A program made the translations under genes and the position numbers. From NCBI RefSeq assembly GCF_020084865.1, contig NZ_CP071953.1, positions 1,302,001 to 1,366,000 of the forward strand: a DNA stretch of 64,000 nt, written 5' to 3'. Source of the stretch: Candidatus Kaistella beijingensis. GTDB taxonomy: Bacteria; Bacteroidota; Bacteroidia; Flavobacteriales; Weeksellaceae. Shown piece by piece: positions 44,308 to 53,808 of this stretch (its first letter is position 1; each line of letters begins with the position of its first letter). The notes under the pieces are model-generated. The model was not told where the DNA came from and searched no databases. It saw nothing but the letters and a program-made list of their open reading frames with translations.

Positions 44308-45621
44308 AAAAACATATTCCTCATCACCAAACGCGAATATCTTACCCAGGTAAAAAAGAAATCTTTCGTTATTCTCACCCTTCTTGCGCCAGTTTTAATG
44401 ATTGGTTTTGGGGCTTTAATTGCGTTTATGTTCAAAGCGAATGAAAGTTCCAATACTTTTAACATTGTAGATAAAAGCGGAATTTTTGTAGGAAATCTTA
44501 AAAGTGATGAAAAAATAAAGTACGTTTTCGTTCCACAGGAAAATGAGAGCGCTTTAACCACCACGCTAAAAGACATGACCGGAATCGAAGGACTACTCAT
44601 CATTCCTGAACTAAAAGACAATAATTACGACGAACTTGAAAAGAACTCTAAACTCCTGATTAACAAAAAGATTGGATTCGACACCAAAATGAGCGTTATC
44701 GCCGATCTTTCCAGAGTTATTAAAAAAGAAAAAATCAAAACACTTGGTTTGTCCGAAAATCAGATTAAAGATTTAGATAAAAACTTCGACCTCAACACCA
44801 AAAATGTGGTGGATGAAAAAGGTGCCGATAACGATCTTTCTTTCGGTGTGAAATCGGGATTAAGTATGGTTTTGATGTATGCAGTTTTCATGTTCATCAT
44901 CATCTACGGAGTTCGCGTGATGCGCAGCGTTTTGGAGGAAAAAAACAACCGAGTCGTAGAAATCATTATCTCATCGGTGAAACCATTTGAACTGATGATG
45001 GGAAAAATTTTGGGCGTGACTTTAGTGGCTTTGACCCAATTTTCTGTTTGGATTACCATGGCTGTGATTGGCGCGATTTTTTTGAATACAGGATTTGCTG
45101 CGATGCAAAGCCAAATTCCCGGTGGTGCGCAATCTGCAGAAATGGTTCAAAAATTTGATTTTAAACAAATGGCGACAGAAGTTTCGCACATTCTTTTGGA
45201 AATGAATTTTCCGTTGATTATCTTCGTTTTTATCGTCTTCTTTTTACTCGGTTATATTTTCTACAGTTCGATGTATGCAGCGATTGGTTCTGCGGTTGAC
45301 AACGAAACGGAAACACAACAATTTACCCTATTTGCAATTATTCCTTTAATGTTGGGAATGTACGGAAGTTTTACCATCATGAATAATCCGGAAGGACCGC
45401 TTGGATTCTGGTTGTCGATCATTCCCTTTACTTCGTCGGTCGCAATGATTGCGAGGATTCCGTTCGGAGTACCGATTTGGCAGATTGCGCTTTCCATGAT
45501 CTTATTGATTCTTTCCACTTTGTTGATGATTTACATCGCAGCGAAAGTGTATCGTGTAGGAATTTTAATGTACGGAAACAAAGCCAGTGCAAAAGAACTT
45601 TGGAAATGGATTAGAAGTTAG
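44305..45621 (+). CDS. ABC transporter permease (NatB-like)
   Basis: 438 aa from the ATG at 44305; an earlier in-frame start at 44248 would run through repeat DNA. The first helix (SFVILTLLAPVLMIGFGALI) precedes a large extracytoplasmic domain (about 45-190), then five helices (LSMVLMYAVFMFIIIYGVRV, LGVTLVALTQFSVWITMAVI, PLIIFVFIVFFLLGYIFYSS, LFAIIPLMLGMYGSF, IALSMILLILSTLLMIYIAA). It matches the ABC2-type NatB layout and works with the ATPase upstream. A strong terminator follows about 50 bp later, after hexamer repeats. Confidence 0.88.
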   Translation: MKNIFLITKREYLTQVKKKSFVILTLLAPVLMIGFGALIAFMFKANESSNTFNIVDKSGIFVGNLKSDEKIKYVFVPQENESALTTTLKDMTGIEGLLIIPELKDNNYDELEKNSKLLINKKIGFDTKMSVIADLSRVIKKEKIKTLGLSENQIKDLDKNFDLNTKNVVDEKGADNDLSFGVKSGLSMVLMYAVFMFIIIYGVRVMRSVLEEKNNRVVEIIISSVKPFELMMGKILGVTLVALTQFSVWITMAVIGAIFLNTGFAAMQSQIPGGAQSAEMVQKFDFKQMATEVSHILLEMNFPLIIFVFIVFFLLGYIFYSSMYAAIGSAVDNETETQQFTLFAIIPLMLGMYGSFTIMNNPEGPLGFWLSIIPFTSSVAMIARIPFGVPIWQIALSMILLILSTLLMIYIAAKVYRVGILMYGNKASAKELWKWIRS

Positions 45622-45661
45622 GTTAAGGTTGAAATTGAGGTTGAGGTTGAGGTTGAGGGTA
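45620..45661. repeat. Hexamer run AGGTTG
   Basis: AGGTTA, AGGTTG, AAATTG, AGGTTG three times, AGGGTA, beginning in the stop codon region of the permease gene. It has period 6, unlike the 7-bp runs elsewhere. Confidence 0.75.
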
Positions 45662-45665
45662 AGAT

Positions 45666-45704
45666 AAAAAAATCCCGTCATAATAGCTTATGACGGGATT
45701 TTTT
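45666..45704. terminator. Strong bidirectional terminator
   Basis: ATCCCGTCATAA (45672-45683), loop TAGC, TTATGACGGGAT (45688-45699), flanked by A run and T run. Serves the ABC pair and the convergent porin-like gene. Confidence 0.9.
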
Positions 45705-45717
45705 AGTTTAGAATTAA

Positions 45718-46383
45718 TTATTCAAAAATGTAGCTTAAACCTACACTAATTACCTGTTCTGATTTTTTCTTTGCCGTATTTGGATCTTTAGTTAGTTCAT
45801 TCATCAAACCTTTATAGGTATTTGTAATTCCTAAGTCATATCTCAAAGCCAGTTCCAATTGTCTTTTGTAAGAATATCCAATTCCCAAACCAACTGCAAA
45901 ATTAAAACTGGATGCTTTACCATTTATTCCGGTGGTTGGATCGCCTTCAGCGGTGTAGCGTTGTGGAGTGGAACTGTTAAATTTCTGTCCAACCAAAAAA
46001 TTAAACTTGGGTCCAACCATTCCAAAAAATTCCGATTCATCTTCCGAGAAATACCCTTTAAAATAGATAGGAACACTTACATAATGGTTTCCGTATATCG
46101 CGTTGTAGGCATCAACCCCTTTTGCATTTTTGTCTTTCCCACTTTCACCGGCTCCTAAATATTCCACTTCAGGCTGAATATAGAATTGATAGCTGTCATC
46201 AATCGGGATTAACGCAAGAAGTCCTGCATACAGTGAATATCTCGGTCCGGACGGATTATGTGCATTTGTTACTCTGGAGTAAGTTGGACCGGCTGTAATT
46301 CCGTAACGCGTACTGCTTAAGTCAATTTGCGCCGAGAGTAAAGTTGATGCTAAAATCGCAGTGCTGAAAATAATTTTTTTCAT
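45718..46383 (-). CDS. Outer membrane beta-barrel protein (PorT/OmpW-like)
   Basis: 221 aa. Signal peptide (KKIIFSTAILASTLLSAQ), then strands of a small barrel: RYGITAGPTYSRVT, SLYAGLLALIPIDDSYQFYI, HYVSVPIYFKGYF, FFGMVGPKFNFLVGQ, FNFAVGLGIGYSYKRQLELA, and a terminal VISVGLSYIFE ending in Phe-Glu near the usual aromatic close. This is the porin-family outer-membrane beta-barrel pattern common in Bacteroidota. The function is unknown. It follows sucD by 18 bp on the same strand. Confidence 0.85.
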   Translation of the reverse strand: MKKIIFSTAILASTLLSAQIDLSSTRYGITAGPTYSRVTNAHNPSGPRYSLYAGLLALIPIDDSYQFYIQPEVEYLGAGESGKDKNAKGVDAYNAIYGNHYVSVPIYFKGYFSEDESEFFGMVGPKFNFLVGQKFNSSTPQRYTAEGDPTTGINGKASSFNFAVGLGIGYSYKRQLELALRYDLGITNTYKGLMNELTKDPNTAKKKSEQVISVGLSYIFE

Positions 46384-46401
46384 ATTTGTTTGTGTTTGGT
46401 T

Positions 46402-47274
46402 TTATCCTAAAACTTTAGCAACCGTGGAACCGATTTCCGCGGGTGAATCTACCACGTGGACTCCGTTTTCTCTCATGATTGCCATTTTAGCTTGTGCCGT
46501 ATCTTCAGCTCCACCTACGATTGCACCTGCATGTCCCATAGTTCTTCCTTTCGGTGCGGTTTGTCCTGCGATAAATCCAACGACAGGTTTTGTAGAACCG
46601 TTGGCTTTATACCATCTTGCAGCTTCAGCTTCTAATCCACCACCGATTTCTCCGATCATTACCACCGCATCAGTTTCAGGATCATTGATGAAAAGTTCCA
46701 AAGCTTCTCTTGTCGTGGTTCCGATGATTGGGTCACCTCCAATTCCGATTGCAGTAGAAACTCCGAAACCTGCTTTTACCACTTGATCTGCAGCTTCGTA
46801 AGTTAAAGTTCCTGATTTTGAAACAATTCCTACTCTACCTTTTTTGAAAACGAAACCAGGCATAATTCCGATTTTCGCTTCGTCGGAAGTAATGATTCCT
46901 GGACAGTTTGGTCCGATTAATCTGCAATCTCTGTCAGCAATGTAAGATTTTACTTTAACCATGTCTTCTACAGGAATTCCTTCCGTAATTGCCACGATCA
47001 CTTTAATTCCCGCATCTGCAGCTTCCATAATCGCATCTGCAGCAAATGCAGGTGGTACGAAAATAATGGAAACATTTGCTCCCGCTTCTTTCACGGCATC
47101 TGCAACGGTGTTGAAAACTGGTTTTCCCAAATGTTCAGAACCACCTTTTCCCGGGGTTACACCGCCTACAACGTTGGTTCCGTATTCAATCATTTGTCCT
47201 GCATGGAACGTTCCTTCATTTCCAGTGAAACCTTGTACGATTACTTTCGAATCTTTGTTTACTAATACTGACAT
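46402..47274 (-). CDS. sucD: Succinyl-CoA ligase, alpha subunit
   Basis: 290 aa. The CoA-binding fold opens with [20 protein letters not shown] and [10 protein letters not shown]; the phosphohistidine loop is [13 protein letters not shown] near the C-terminus; [10 protein letters not shown] and [13 protein letters not shown] are also typical. It makes succinate and ATP or GTP from succinyl-CoA in the citrate cycle together with SucC, whose gene is not adjacent here. A barrel gene follows on the same strand. Full length, no odd features. Confidence 0.97.
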   Translation of the reverse strand: MSVLVNKDSKVIVQGFTGNEGTFHAGQMIEYGTNVVGGVTPGKGGSEHLGKPVFNTVADAVKEAGANVSIIFVPPAFAADAIMEAADAGIKVIVAITEGIPVEDMVKVKSYIADRDCRLIGPNCPGIITSDEAKIGIMPGFVFKKGRVGIVSKSGTLTYEAADQVVKAGFGVSTAIGIGGDPIIGTTTREALELFINDPETDAVVMIGEIGGGLEAEAARWYKANGSTKPVVGFIAGQTAPKGRTMGHAGAIVGGAEDTAQAKMAIMRENGVHVVDSPAEIGSTVAKVLG

Positions 47275-47357
47275 TTTTTATTTTTTATAATTTATTTTAA
47301 AATTTTTAATGCTTACAAATTTACTCAATAAATTTGATTTCCTGCGAGTACAAAAAT

Positions 47358-48260
47358 CTATTTCAGATTTTTAATCTTCACTTCTTTTCTTAAATATTCT
47401 CTGAATTCTTCAGCAATTGAACCGAAATAAGTTCCCTTTTTCAAATCTCTGTTCACGCCACATTTAGCCAGAAGAACCGTCCCGCTTTCGACACGAACTC
47501 CAGAAGCCATTCCCACTTGTCCCCAAATCGTAACTTCATCTTCAATCACACAGCAACCTGCAATTCCCGTTTGTGAAGCGATTAAACATCTTTTTCCGAT
47601 AATGGTATCGTGCCCTATTTGAATCTGATTGTCTAAAACCGAACCCTCACCAATAATCGTTGAATCCGTAACTCCACGATCAATGGTACAGCCATTTCCG
47701 ATTTCCACATTATTTTCAATGACCACATTTCCGACTGAAATTAAACGGTCAAAATTTCCGTTCAATTTTCTGTAATAAAAAGCATCACCTCCTAAAACGG
47801 TATTGGCTTGAATAATCACATTATCACCGATTACGGTCCGGTCACCAATCACAACATTTGGAAAAATCAGACAGTTTTTGCCAATTTTCACTTCGTTTCC
47901 AATAACTGCGGAAGGATGAATTTTTGTTCCTTCACCCACTTCTATATCATGAAGTTCTTCTGTAAAATTGTAGATTCTTGTAAAATGAGTGTTGATTTTA
48001 TTAAAATCCCTGAAAGGATCGTCTGAAACCAAAAGTGCTTTTCCTTCCGGACAATCTACTTCTTTATCGATGAGAATGATGGTTGCAGGAGAATTTAATG
48101 CTTTGTCATAATATTTTGGGTGGTTCACAAAAACAATTTCACCTGGTTTTACCATGTGAATCTCATTTGTTCCCAAAACCTGAAAATTTTCGTCGCCAAT
48201 CCTTTTGGCGCCGGTTAATTCAGCAATGGTCTTTAAAGTCTGCGCTTGGTTGAATCTCAT
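47358..48260 (-). CDS. LpxD-like acyltransferase (second copy)
   Basis: 300 aa from the ATG at 48258-48260; an upstream in-frame extension is made of heptamer repeats and is rejected. The N-terminal LpxD uridine-binding-like domain (about 1-95) is followed by a left-handed beta-helix of hexapeptide repeats ([56 protein letters not shown] with the catalytic-type His). It is a paralogue of the lpxD at 51231-52262. Either may add the N-linked acyl chain to the lipid A precursor; this one may act on another sugar nucleotide. It lies 87 bp downstream of efp. Confidence 0.8.
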   Translation of the reverse strand: MRFNQAQTLKTIAELTGAKRIGDENFQVLGTNEIHMVKPGEIVFVNHPKYYDKALNSPATIILIDKEVDCPEGKALLVSDDPFRDFNKINTHFTRIYNFTEELHDIEVGEGTKIHPSAVIGNEVKIGKNCLIFPNVVIGDRTVIGDNVIIQANTVLGGDAFYYRKLNGNFDRLISVGNVVIENNVEIGNGCTIDRGVTDSTIIGEGSVLDNQIQIGHDTIIGKRCLIASQTGIAGCCVIEDEVTIWGQVGMASGVRVESGTVLLAKCGVNRDLKKGTYFGSIAEEFREYLRKEVKIKNLK

Positions 48261-48266
48261 TCCTAT

Positions 48267-48342
48267 GTTGGGTGTTGGTAGTTGGGTGATGGGTGCTAAA
48301 AGAATCGTGATTTGCATCCATCTTCCAGCACCCATCTTCCAG
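48267..48342. repeat. Two heptamer runs between efp and the LpxD-like gene
   Basis: GTTGGGT, GTTGGTA, GTTGGGT, GATGGGT (48267-48294) and CATCCAT, CTTCCAG, CACCCAT, CTTCCAG (48315-48342). The second uses the same CTTCCAT/G words as 53585-53615 and 55527-55575. Confidence 0.75.
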
Positions 48343-48347
48343 CTAAA

Positions 48348-48911
48348 CTATTTCACTCTTTCTAAATAACTTCCGTCTTCTGTGTTTACTTTGATTTTGT
48401 CACCAGCTTCGATGAACAAAGGCACCATTACTCTTGCTCCGGTTTCTACGATGGCATTTTTCAAAGCGTTGGTTGCAGTATTTCCCTTAACACCTGGATC
48501 AGCTTCTACCACATCCAAATAAACCGTTGGTGGTATTTCGGCAGAAAGTGGAGATTCATCCGCTTCTTTCAAAATAATAGTTACTTCTTCACCTGCTTTC
48601 ATGAACTGTGCGTTCTCAATCATTTCTTTGTTGATGTAGATCTGAGAGAAATCGTCATTATTCATAAAGTGAAAACCATTATCATCCTCATAAAGATACT
48701 GGAATTTTCTGGTGATTACCTTCACCTCATCAATTCTATGACCTGCTGAAAAGGTATTGTCGATTACTTTTCCGTTGGTTACTGATTTTAGTTTTGTTCT
48801 TACGAAAGCAGGACCTTTTCCTGGTTTTACGTGTAAGAATTCGATTACTTTGTAGATATCGTTGCTGTATTCAATGCAAAGTCCTTTTTTGATATCGTTG
48901 CTTGTTGCCAT
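48348..48911 (-). CDS. efp: Elongation factor P
   Basis: 187 aa. Domain I carries the tip loop HVKPGKGPAFVRTKLKS; the modified residue position is Lys32. Then GHRIDEVKVITRKFQYLYED (domain I/II) and a C-terminal VNTEDGSYLERVK, as in all EF-P. It relieves ribosome stalling at polyproline. It sits within the lipid A region, a placement common in this group. The genes for its modification are not seen nearby. Confidence 0.97.
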   Translation of the reverse strand: MATSNDIKKGLCIEYSNDIYKVIEFLHVKPGKGPAFVRTKLKSVTNGKVIDNTFSAGHRIDEVKVITRKFQYLYEDDNGFHFMNNDDFSQIYINKEMIENAQFMKAGEEVTIILKEADESPLSAEIPPTVYLDVVEADPGVKGNTATNALKNAIVETGARVMVPLFIEAGDKIKVNTEDGSYLERVK

Positions 48912-49052
48912 CTAAAAAATTTTGTTTAAAGTTTGATGTTCAAGGTTTAAGGTCTTGAACTGATTATTATGTTCTTGTTTCGGGTTTAGAAAACTTTGTG
49001 TTCTGGACAATTGACTTCGTCGAACCACTTGGTTAGGTTTCACGATTTGTCC

Positions 49053-49841
49053 CTACTCCTTCCCTGTTCCGTAACCTTTCACGATTCCTCTTGGTGAGTT
49101 TTTGATGAATTCTAAAATCTCATCACGTTCAGCAGTTGGAAGCATTTCTTTTTCGATGATGCTTGTTGCTTGTGAAACATTCATTTTACTTTGGAAAAGG
49201 TATCGGTAAATTTTTTGGATTTCGAAGATTTTCTCGTTGGTGTAGCCTCTTCTTCTTAGTCCAACAGAATTAATTCCTGCGTAAGAAATCGGGTCCCGTC
49301 CCACTTTGATATAAGGCGGAACATCCTTTCTAACCAAAGAACCACCTGAAATCATCGTGTGCTTTCCTATTTTTCCGAATTGTTGTACTGCGGATAAACC
49401 GCCCATTACTGTAAAGTCACCAATTTCTACGTGACCTGCAATTCCGCAACCGTTTGCAATAATCACGTTATTTCCGATGATGCAGTCGTGTGCTACGTGA
49501 GAAGTTGCCATAATCAGGCAATTGCTGCCTACTTTTGTATAGCCAAGTGCTTTTGTTCCCCGATTAATCGTGACACATTCTCTTAAAGTTGTTCCATCAC
49601 CGATAATGGTTTGTGTATCTTCGCCATCAAATTTCAAATCTTGCGGTATTGCTGAAATAACCGTTCCTGGAAAAATTTTGCAGTTTTTACCGATTCTTGC
49701 TCCATCCATAATCGTAACGTTGGAACCAATCCAAGTTCCTTCACCAATTTCCACATCACCTGCGATGGTGGTAAATGGTTCTACGATTACGTTTTTCTTG
49801 ATTTTTGCACGTTTATCAACTGCAGCTAACTGATGTACCAT
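49053..49841 (-). CDS. lpxA: UDP-N-acetylglucosamine O-acyltransferase
   Basis: 262 aa. A beta-helix of hexapeptide repeats from the N-terminus (VDKRAKIKKNVIVEPFTTIA), with the LpxA catalytic region CLIMATSHVAHDCIIGNNVI (catalytic His in HVAHD) and the C-terminal helical part (RRRGYTNEKIFEIQKIYRYL). First step of lipid A synthesis: transfer of a hydroxyacyl chain to UDP-GlcNAc. It overlaps the stop of the lpxC-fabZ gene by one base, so the three lpx genes form an operon. Confidence 0.96.
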   Translation of the reverse strand: MVHQLAAVDKRAKIKKNVIVEPFTTIAGDVEIGEGTWIGSNVTIMDGARIGKNCKIFPGTVISAIPQDLKFDGEDTQTIIGDGTTLRECVTINRGTKALGYTKVGSNCLIMATSHVAHDCIIGNNVIIANGCGIAGHVEIGDFTVMGGLSAVQQFGKIGKHTMISGGSLVRKDVPPYIKVGRDPISYAGINSVGLRRRGYTNEKIFEIQKIYRYLFQSKMNVSQATSIIEKEMLPTAERDEILEFIKNSPRGIVKGYGTGKE

Positions 49842-51238
49842 TACTCGGGTTTATTTTTTGCAACCTGTGCCATCAATTCTGCTTCAACCACTACGCTATC
49901 GCCAACATATCCGTAACCTTGCATGTGAACAATTCCTCTTCTGATGGGAGAGATTAATTCAATTTTAAATACCATGGTGTCGCCTGGAACGACTTTTTTC
50001 TTGAATTTTACTTTATCGATTTTAATAAAGTAAGTGGAGTAATTTTCAGGATCCGGAACACTTGCCAAAACCAAAATTCCTCCCGTTTGTGCCAAAGCTT
50101 CAACTTGTAAAACTCCGGGCATTACAGGTTCTTTGGGGAAATGTCCTACGAAGAATGGTTCATTGAATGTTACATTCTTCAATCCCACCACGTGTGTATC
50201 GGAAAGTTCCAAAACTTTATCAATCAAAAGAAACGGATAACGATGCGGCATCAATCTCATAATTCCATTGATGTCGAAAACCGGCTCCTTGTAAATATCA
50301 ATATCTGGAACGTTCTTTTTTCTTTGCAGTTTCCACTGTCTGTTGAGTTTTTTTGCAAACTGGGTGTTCACAAAATGTCCCGGTTTATTGGCAATGACTT
50401 TCCCTTTAATTTTAACCCCAACCAACGCCAAATCACCGATTACATCGAGCAATTTATGACGTGCAGCTTCGTTTGGAAAATTTAAGGTCAAGTTATCCAG
50501 AATTCCGTTTGGACGAATGGATAGATGTTCTTTGCCAAATGCTTTTTTCAATTTTTCGGCGGTATCGTCGGTAAGTTCTTTATCAACGTAAACAATTGCG
50601 TTGGAAATATCGCCGCCTTTTATTAAACCTGCATCCAGCAACATTTCAAGTTCATGCAGGAAACTAAATGTTCTTGCCGTTGAAATTTCATCCTTAAATT
50701 CAGTGATGTCTTTTAAAGTTGCATTTTGAGTGCCCAAAACTTTCGTTCCAAAATCGACCATCGTTGTAACTTCATAAGTATCTGATGGAATGATCGTTAA
50801 TTCAGAACCTGTAACGGGATCAACATAGTTTAAGACTTCTTTAATGACCAGATATTCTCTTGGCGCATTTTGTTCCTCAATTCCTGCTTTCTCGATTGCG
50901 TCAACGAAAAATTTAGAAGAACCATCTAAAATTGGTGGTTCTGCGCTGTTCATTTCAAGAACAGCATTGTCGATATCACAACCAACCAAAGCGGCAAGGA
51001 GGTGTTCGCAAGTGTGAATTCTTACGCCCAATTTTTCTAGAGTTGTTCCGCGCTCAGTTGTAGTCACGTAATTTACGTCGGCTTCCACTTGCGGATTGCC
51101 TTCTAAATCGGTTCTCACGAACACAAAACCTGTGTTTTCTTTTCCAGGTTTTATGGTTAAGGTAACTTCTCTTCCGGTATGAAGTCCAATTCCTGAAAGT
51201 GAAACTTCCTCTTTTAAAGTTTTTTGTTTATCACTCAT
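49841..51238 (-). CDS. lpxC-fabZ: Fused LpxC deacetylase and FabZ dehydratase
   Basis: 465 aa from the ATG at 51236-51238. Residues about 1-300 are LpxC: SGIGLHTGREV, the zinc site HTCEHLLAAL and ARHKLLDVIGDLAL. Residues about 310-460 are FabZ: MRLMPHRYPFLLIDKVLEL and GHFPKEPVMPGVLQVEALAQ. The fusion is the usual form in Bacteroidota and joins the committed lipid A step with fatty acid elongation. It overlaps the lpxD stop by 8 bp and the lpxA start by one. Nine extra residues at the N-terminus are possible but unneeded. Confidence 0.96.
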   Translation of the reverse strand: MSDKQKTLKEEVSLSGIGLHTGREVTLTIKPGKENTGFVFVRTDLEGNPQVEADVNYVTTTERGTTLEKLGVRIHTCEHLLAALVGCDIDNAVLEMNSAEPPILDGSSKFFVDAIEKAGIEEQNAPREYLVIKEVLNYVDPVTGSELTIIPSDTYEVTTMVDFGTKVLGTQNATLKDITEFKDEISTARTFSFLHELEMLLDAGLIKGGDISNAIVYVDKELTDDTAEKLKKAFGKEHLSIRPNGILDNLTLNFPNEAARHKLLDVIGDLALVGVKIKGKVIANKPGHFVNTQFAKKLNRQWKLQRKKNVPDIDIYKEPVFDINGIMRLMPHRYPFLLIDKVLELSDTHVVGLKNVTFNEPFFVGHFPKEPVMPGVLQVEALAQTGGILVLASVPDPENYSTYFIKIDKVKFKKKVVPGDTMVFKIELISPIRRGIVHMQGYGYVGDSVVVEAELMAQVAKNKPE

Positions 51239-52262
51239 TAGTTTTATCTTTTGAGTTTTTCTCAAGATTATTTAAACGTTTTACAATTTCGGTGAAGTTT
51301 CTGAAATGAACATAATTTCTGCGGTAATCACTTGCATTGATTGCAGGTGAGCCGTAGAGAATTTCGCCGTCTTTAGTACTATTATTTACGCCACTTTGCG
51401 CTTGGATTTTCACTTGGTTTCCGATTTGAATATGACCCACAATTCCAGCTTGACCACCAATTTGGTTCCAATCACCAATTACAGTTGAACCTGCAATTCC
51501 AGCTTGTGCAGCAATGACGTTGTTCTGCCCGATTTTTACGTTGTGTGCGATTTGAATCAAATTATCGATTTTGGTTCCTTTACCAATAATCGTTGAACCG
51601 ATTGTACCACGGTCTATACTGCAATTGGAGCCAATTTCTACATGGTCTTCCAACACCACATTTCCAAGTTGCGGGATTTTTTGGTAACCGTCTTTTGTGG
51701 GCTGAAAACCAAAACCGTCCGATCCGATTACCGTATTGGAATGCACGATACAATTGTCACCAATCACGCAGTAATCGTAAATTCTAACGCCACTATAAAT
51801 GATGCAGTTTTTGCCAATTTTTACGTTTTTACCGATAAAAACTTGGGGGTAAATTTGTGTTCCGTCTCCGATTCTAACTTTTTCTGAAACGCAGGTGAAT
51901 GCTCCTACATAAACATTTTCACCCACTTTGGAAGTCTCGTGAAAAACCGCTCCGTCTTCGATGCCTGATTTTCTGCCCTGCATTTCTTTGTAAAGGTTCA
52001 TTAAAACCTGAAAAGAAAGATAAGCATCTTCAACAGCGATAATGGTTTTCGAGTAACTGTTTTTGGTTAAAAGTTTTTCTGAAACTATGAGAACTGAACA
52101 CTTCGAAGAGCCGATGTAATCTGCAAATCTATCTTGGGCAACAAAAGAAAGATGACCTTCTTCGCCACTTTCAATTGGTGAAACGCCTGTAATCACGGCA
52201 TTTTCGTCACCAATAATTTTCCCGTTGATATAACTTGCAATTTGAGATGCAGTAAATTCCAT
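51231..52262 (-). CDS. lpxD: UDP-3-O-acylglucosamine N-acyltransferase
   Basis: 343 aa from the ATG at 52260-52262; a TTG three codons upstream is less likely. The N-terminal domain (SQIASYINGKIIGDENAVIT, LSFVAQDRFADYI) binds the nucleotide. The beta-helix contains GSDGFGFQPTKDGYQKIPQL and the catalytic-type His in IDNLIQIAHNVKIGQNNVIA, classical LpxD. It is the first gene of the lpx operon. Compared with the copy at 47358 it has the canonical GSDGFGF loop, so this is the more likely main LpxD. Confidence 0.95.
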   Translation of the reverse strand: MEFTASQIASYINGKIIGDENAVITGVSPIESGEEGHLSFVAQDRFADYIGSSKCSVLIVSEKLLTKNSYSKTIIAVEDAYLSFQVLMNLYKEMQGRKSGIEDGAVFHETSKVGENVYVGAFTCVSEKVRIGDGTQIYPQVFIGKNVKIGKNCIIYSGVRIYDYCVIGDNCIVHSNTVIGSDGFGFQPTKDGYQKIPQLGNVVLEDHVEIGSNCSIDRGTIGSTIIGKGTKIDNLIQIAHNVKIGQNNVIAAQAGIAGSTVIGDWNQIGGQAGIVGHIQIGNQVKIQAQSGVNNSTKDGEILYGSPAINASDYRRNYVHFRNFTEIVKRLNNLEKNSKDKTNE

Positions 52263-52319
52263 ATCCTGCAAAGATAAGAAATTATGAAATACGCTATATA
52301 ATTTTGGGAATTTTAAGGA

Positions 52320-53531
52320 TTAAATTTCTCTCGGAAATGACAAAATATACTTCGTGTTCAACTGATTAATCGATGAAGAAAGGATTTGATTTTCAGAATT
52401 TTCAAGCGTAATTTTTTCACCGTTTTTTTGTAAAAGGTAAATCGGCTGCTTTTCGGAATTGTAGGGAAGCAGGCTTCTTGAAATTTCATCCACCAATTTA
52501 TTTCCGTTTTCAATTCCAAATTTTTCATTGGTTTTTTCAACTTTTTCTTGAATAAATGCTTCATCAAAAGGCTTCGATGAAATCATCGTTTTCGGGAAAT
52601 TTCTTTGAATCACACATTTACATAAATAAGACAAAATAAAATCCTCATTTTTCGTCCAAAATTTCATCGCCTGAATCACGTCGTTGTCGTCGAGTTCGGT
52701 AAATCGTCGGATGTCTTCTTCGGTAGCTCTCTCAAAATCGTTCTTGTGGAGAAAATATTTCAAATTTTCAGAAGCAGGTAAGTCTTTTCTGAGAGAAACG
52801 AGTTTTTTAGCTCTGTCTAAAATTTTAACCAAGAGATGTTCCGCCAAAGCCGAAGTTTTGTGGTAGTAAACCTGCCAATACATGAACATTCTCGCCGTGA
52901 GGAAATTTTCAATCGAGTAAATTCCTTTGGCGTCAATCACCAATTCTTCATGCGAAACATTCATCATCGAAATGATTCTTTGCGTGTTGATATTTCCTTC
53001 GGAAACGCCGCTGTAGAAACTGTCGCGCTTTAAATAATCGAGTCGATCAACATCGAGTTGGGAAGAAATTAGTTGGTTAAAAAACTTTCTATGATATTTT
53101 CCCTGAAACATTTCCATCGCCATTGAAAGTTCGCCGCCAAATTCCCCGTTCATTTTATTCATCAGCAAAAGCGAAAGTTTTTCGTGATGCCAATCGTCCA
53201 TCAACATATTTTCCAAAGCGTGCGAAAACGGACCATGACCAATATCGTGAAGCAAAATCGCCAACATTGCAGATTTTTCTTCTTCTCTGGAAATTTTTAC
53301 ACCTTTCAATTTTAAAGTTTCCAACGCCGTAAACATCAAATGCATCGCTCCTAAAGCGTGATGAAATCTCGTGTGAGTCGCACCCGGAAAAATCAAATTC
53401 AGTAATCCGGTTTGCGAAATTCTTCTCAACCTCTGAAAATAGCGATGTTCAATCACATCAAAAATAATTTCGTGTGGAATTTGGATGAAACCGTGAACAG
53501 GATCGTTGATAATTTTGAATTTGTTGGTCAT
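52320..53531 (-). CDS. HD-domain phosphohydrolase (dNTPase-like)
   Basis: 403 aa from the ATG at 53529-53531; the longer frame upstream is only repeat DNA. The HD motif set: FQRLRRISQTG, THTRFHHALGAMHL (first His), ILLHDIGHGPFSHALE (His-Asp), and DVDRLDYLKRDSFYSG (last Asp). This is the SAMHD1/YdhJ-like layout, so deoxynucleotide triphosphate or nucleotide hydrolysis is probable. It lies 57 bp upstream of lpxD on the same strand and is probably part of the operon. Confidence 0.88.
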   Translation of the reverse strand: MTNKFKIINDPVHGFIQIPHEIIFDVIEHRYFQRLRRISQTGLLNLIFPGATHTRFHHALGAMHLMFTALETLKLKGVKISREEEKSAMLAILLHDIGHGPFSHALENMLMDDWHHEKLSLLLMNKMNGEFGGELSMAMEMFQGKYHRKFFNQLISSQLDVDRLDYLKRDSFYSGVSEGNINTQRIISMMNVSHEELVIDAKGIYSIENFLTARMFMYWQVYYHKTSALAEHLLVKILDRAKKLVSLRKDLPASENLKYFLHKNDFERATEEDIRRFTELDDNDVIQAMKFWTKNEDFILSYLCKCVIQRNFPKTMISSKPFDEAFIQEKVEKTNEKFGIENGNKLVDEISRSLLPYNSEKQPIYLLQKNGEKITLENSENQILSSSINQLNTKYILSFPREI

Positions 53532-53539
53532 GCCTTGAT

Positions 53540-53615
53540 TTTGAAATTTGATGTTTGAAATTTGAAATTTATATGCAGCTGTAAATCTTCCAGCATCCAT
53601 CTTCCATCTTCCAGC
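53540..53615. repeat. Two heptamer runs upstream of the HD gene
   Basis: TTTGAAA, TTTGATG, TTTGAAA, TTTGAAA (53540-53567), and ATCTTCC, AGCATCC, ATCTTCC, ATCTTCC (53585-53612). Both lie between the start codon and the promoter region. Confidence 0.75.
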
Positions 53616-53808
53616 CACAAATTTAAATAAATATGCCATGATTTTGATTTTAACTTCAATTGGAATTGCAAGACCGTTCACTTTAACTCAATTTTAACGT
53701 GTTTTTAAAGAAAACTTGGCAAAATTTGGTTGTATTTTTGATGCAATTTAAAAGGTTGGAACTGCTGTTTTTTTTAAACATTCAACTTTAAACTTTAAAC
53801 AAAAATAT

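Noticed and set aside
47358..48335. N-terminal extension of the second LpxD-like protein
   Set aside because: The first 25 codons are translated heptamer repeats; the family start is MRFNQ at 48260.
52320..53681. N-terminal extension of the HD-domain protein
   Set aside because: Fifty extra codons consist of repeat DNA; the conserved start is MTNKFKIINDP.
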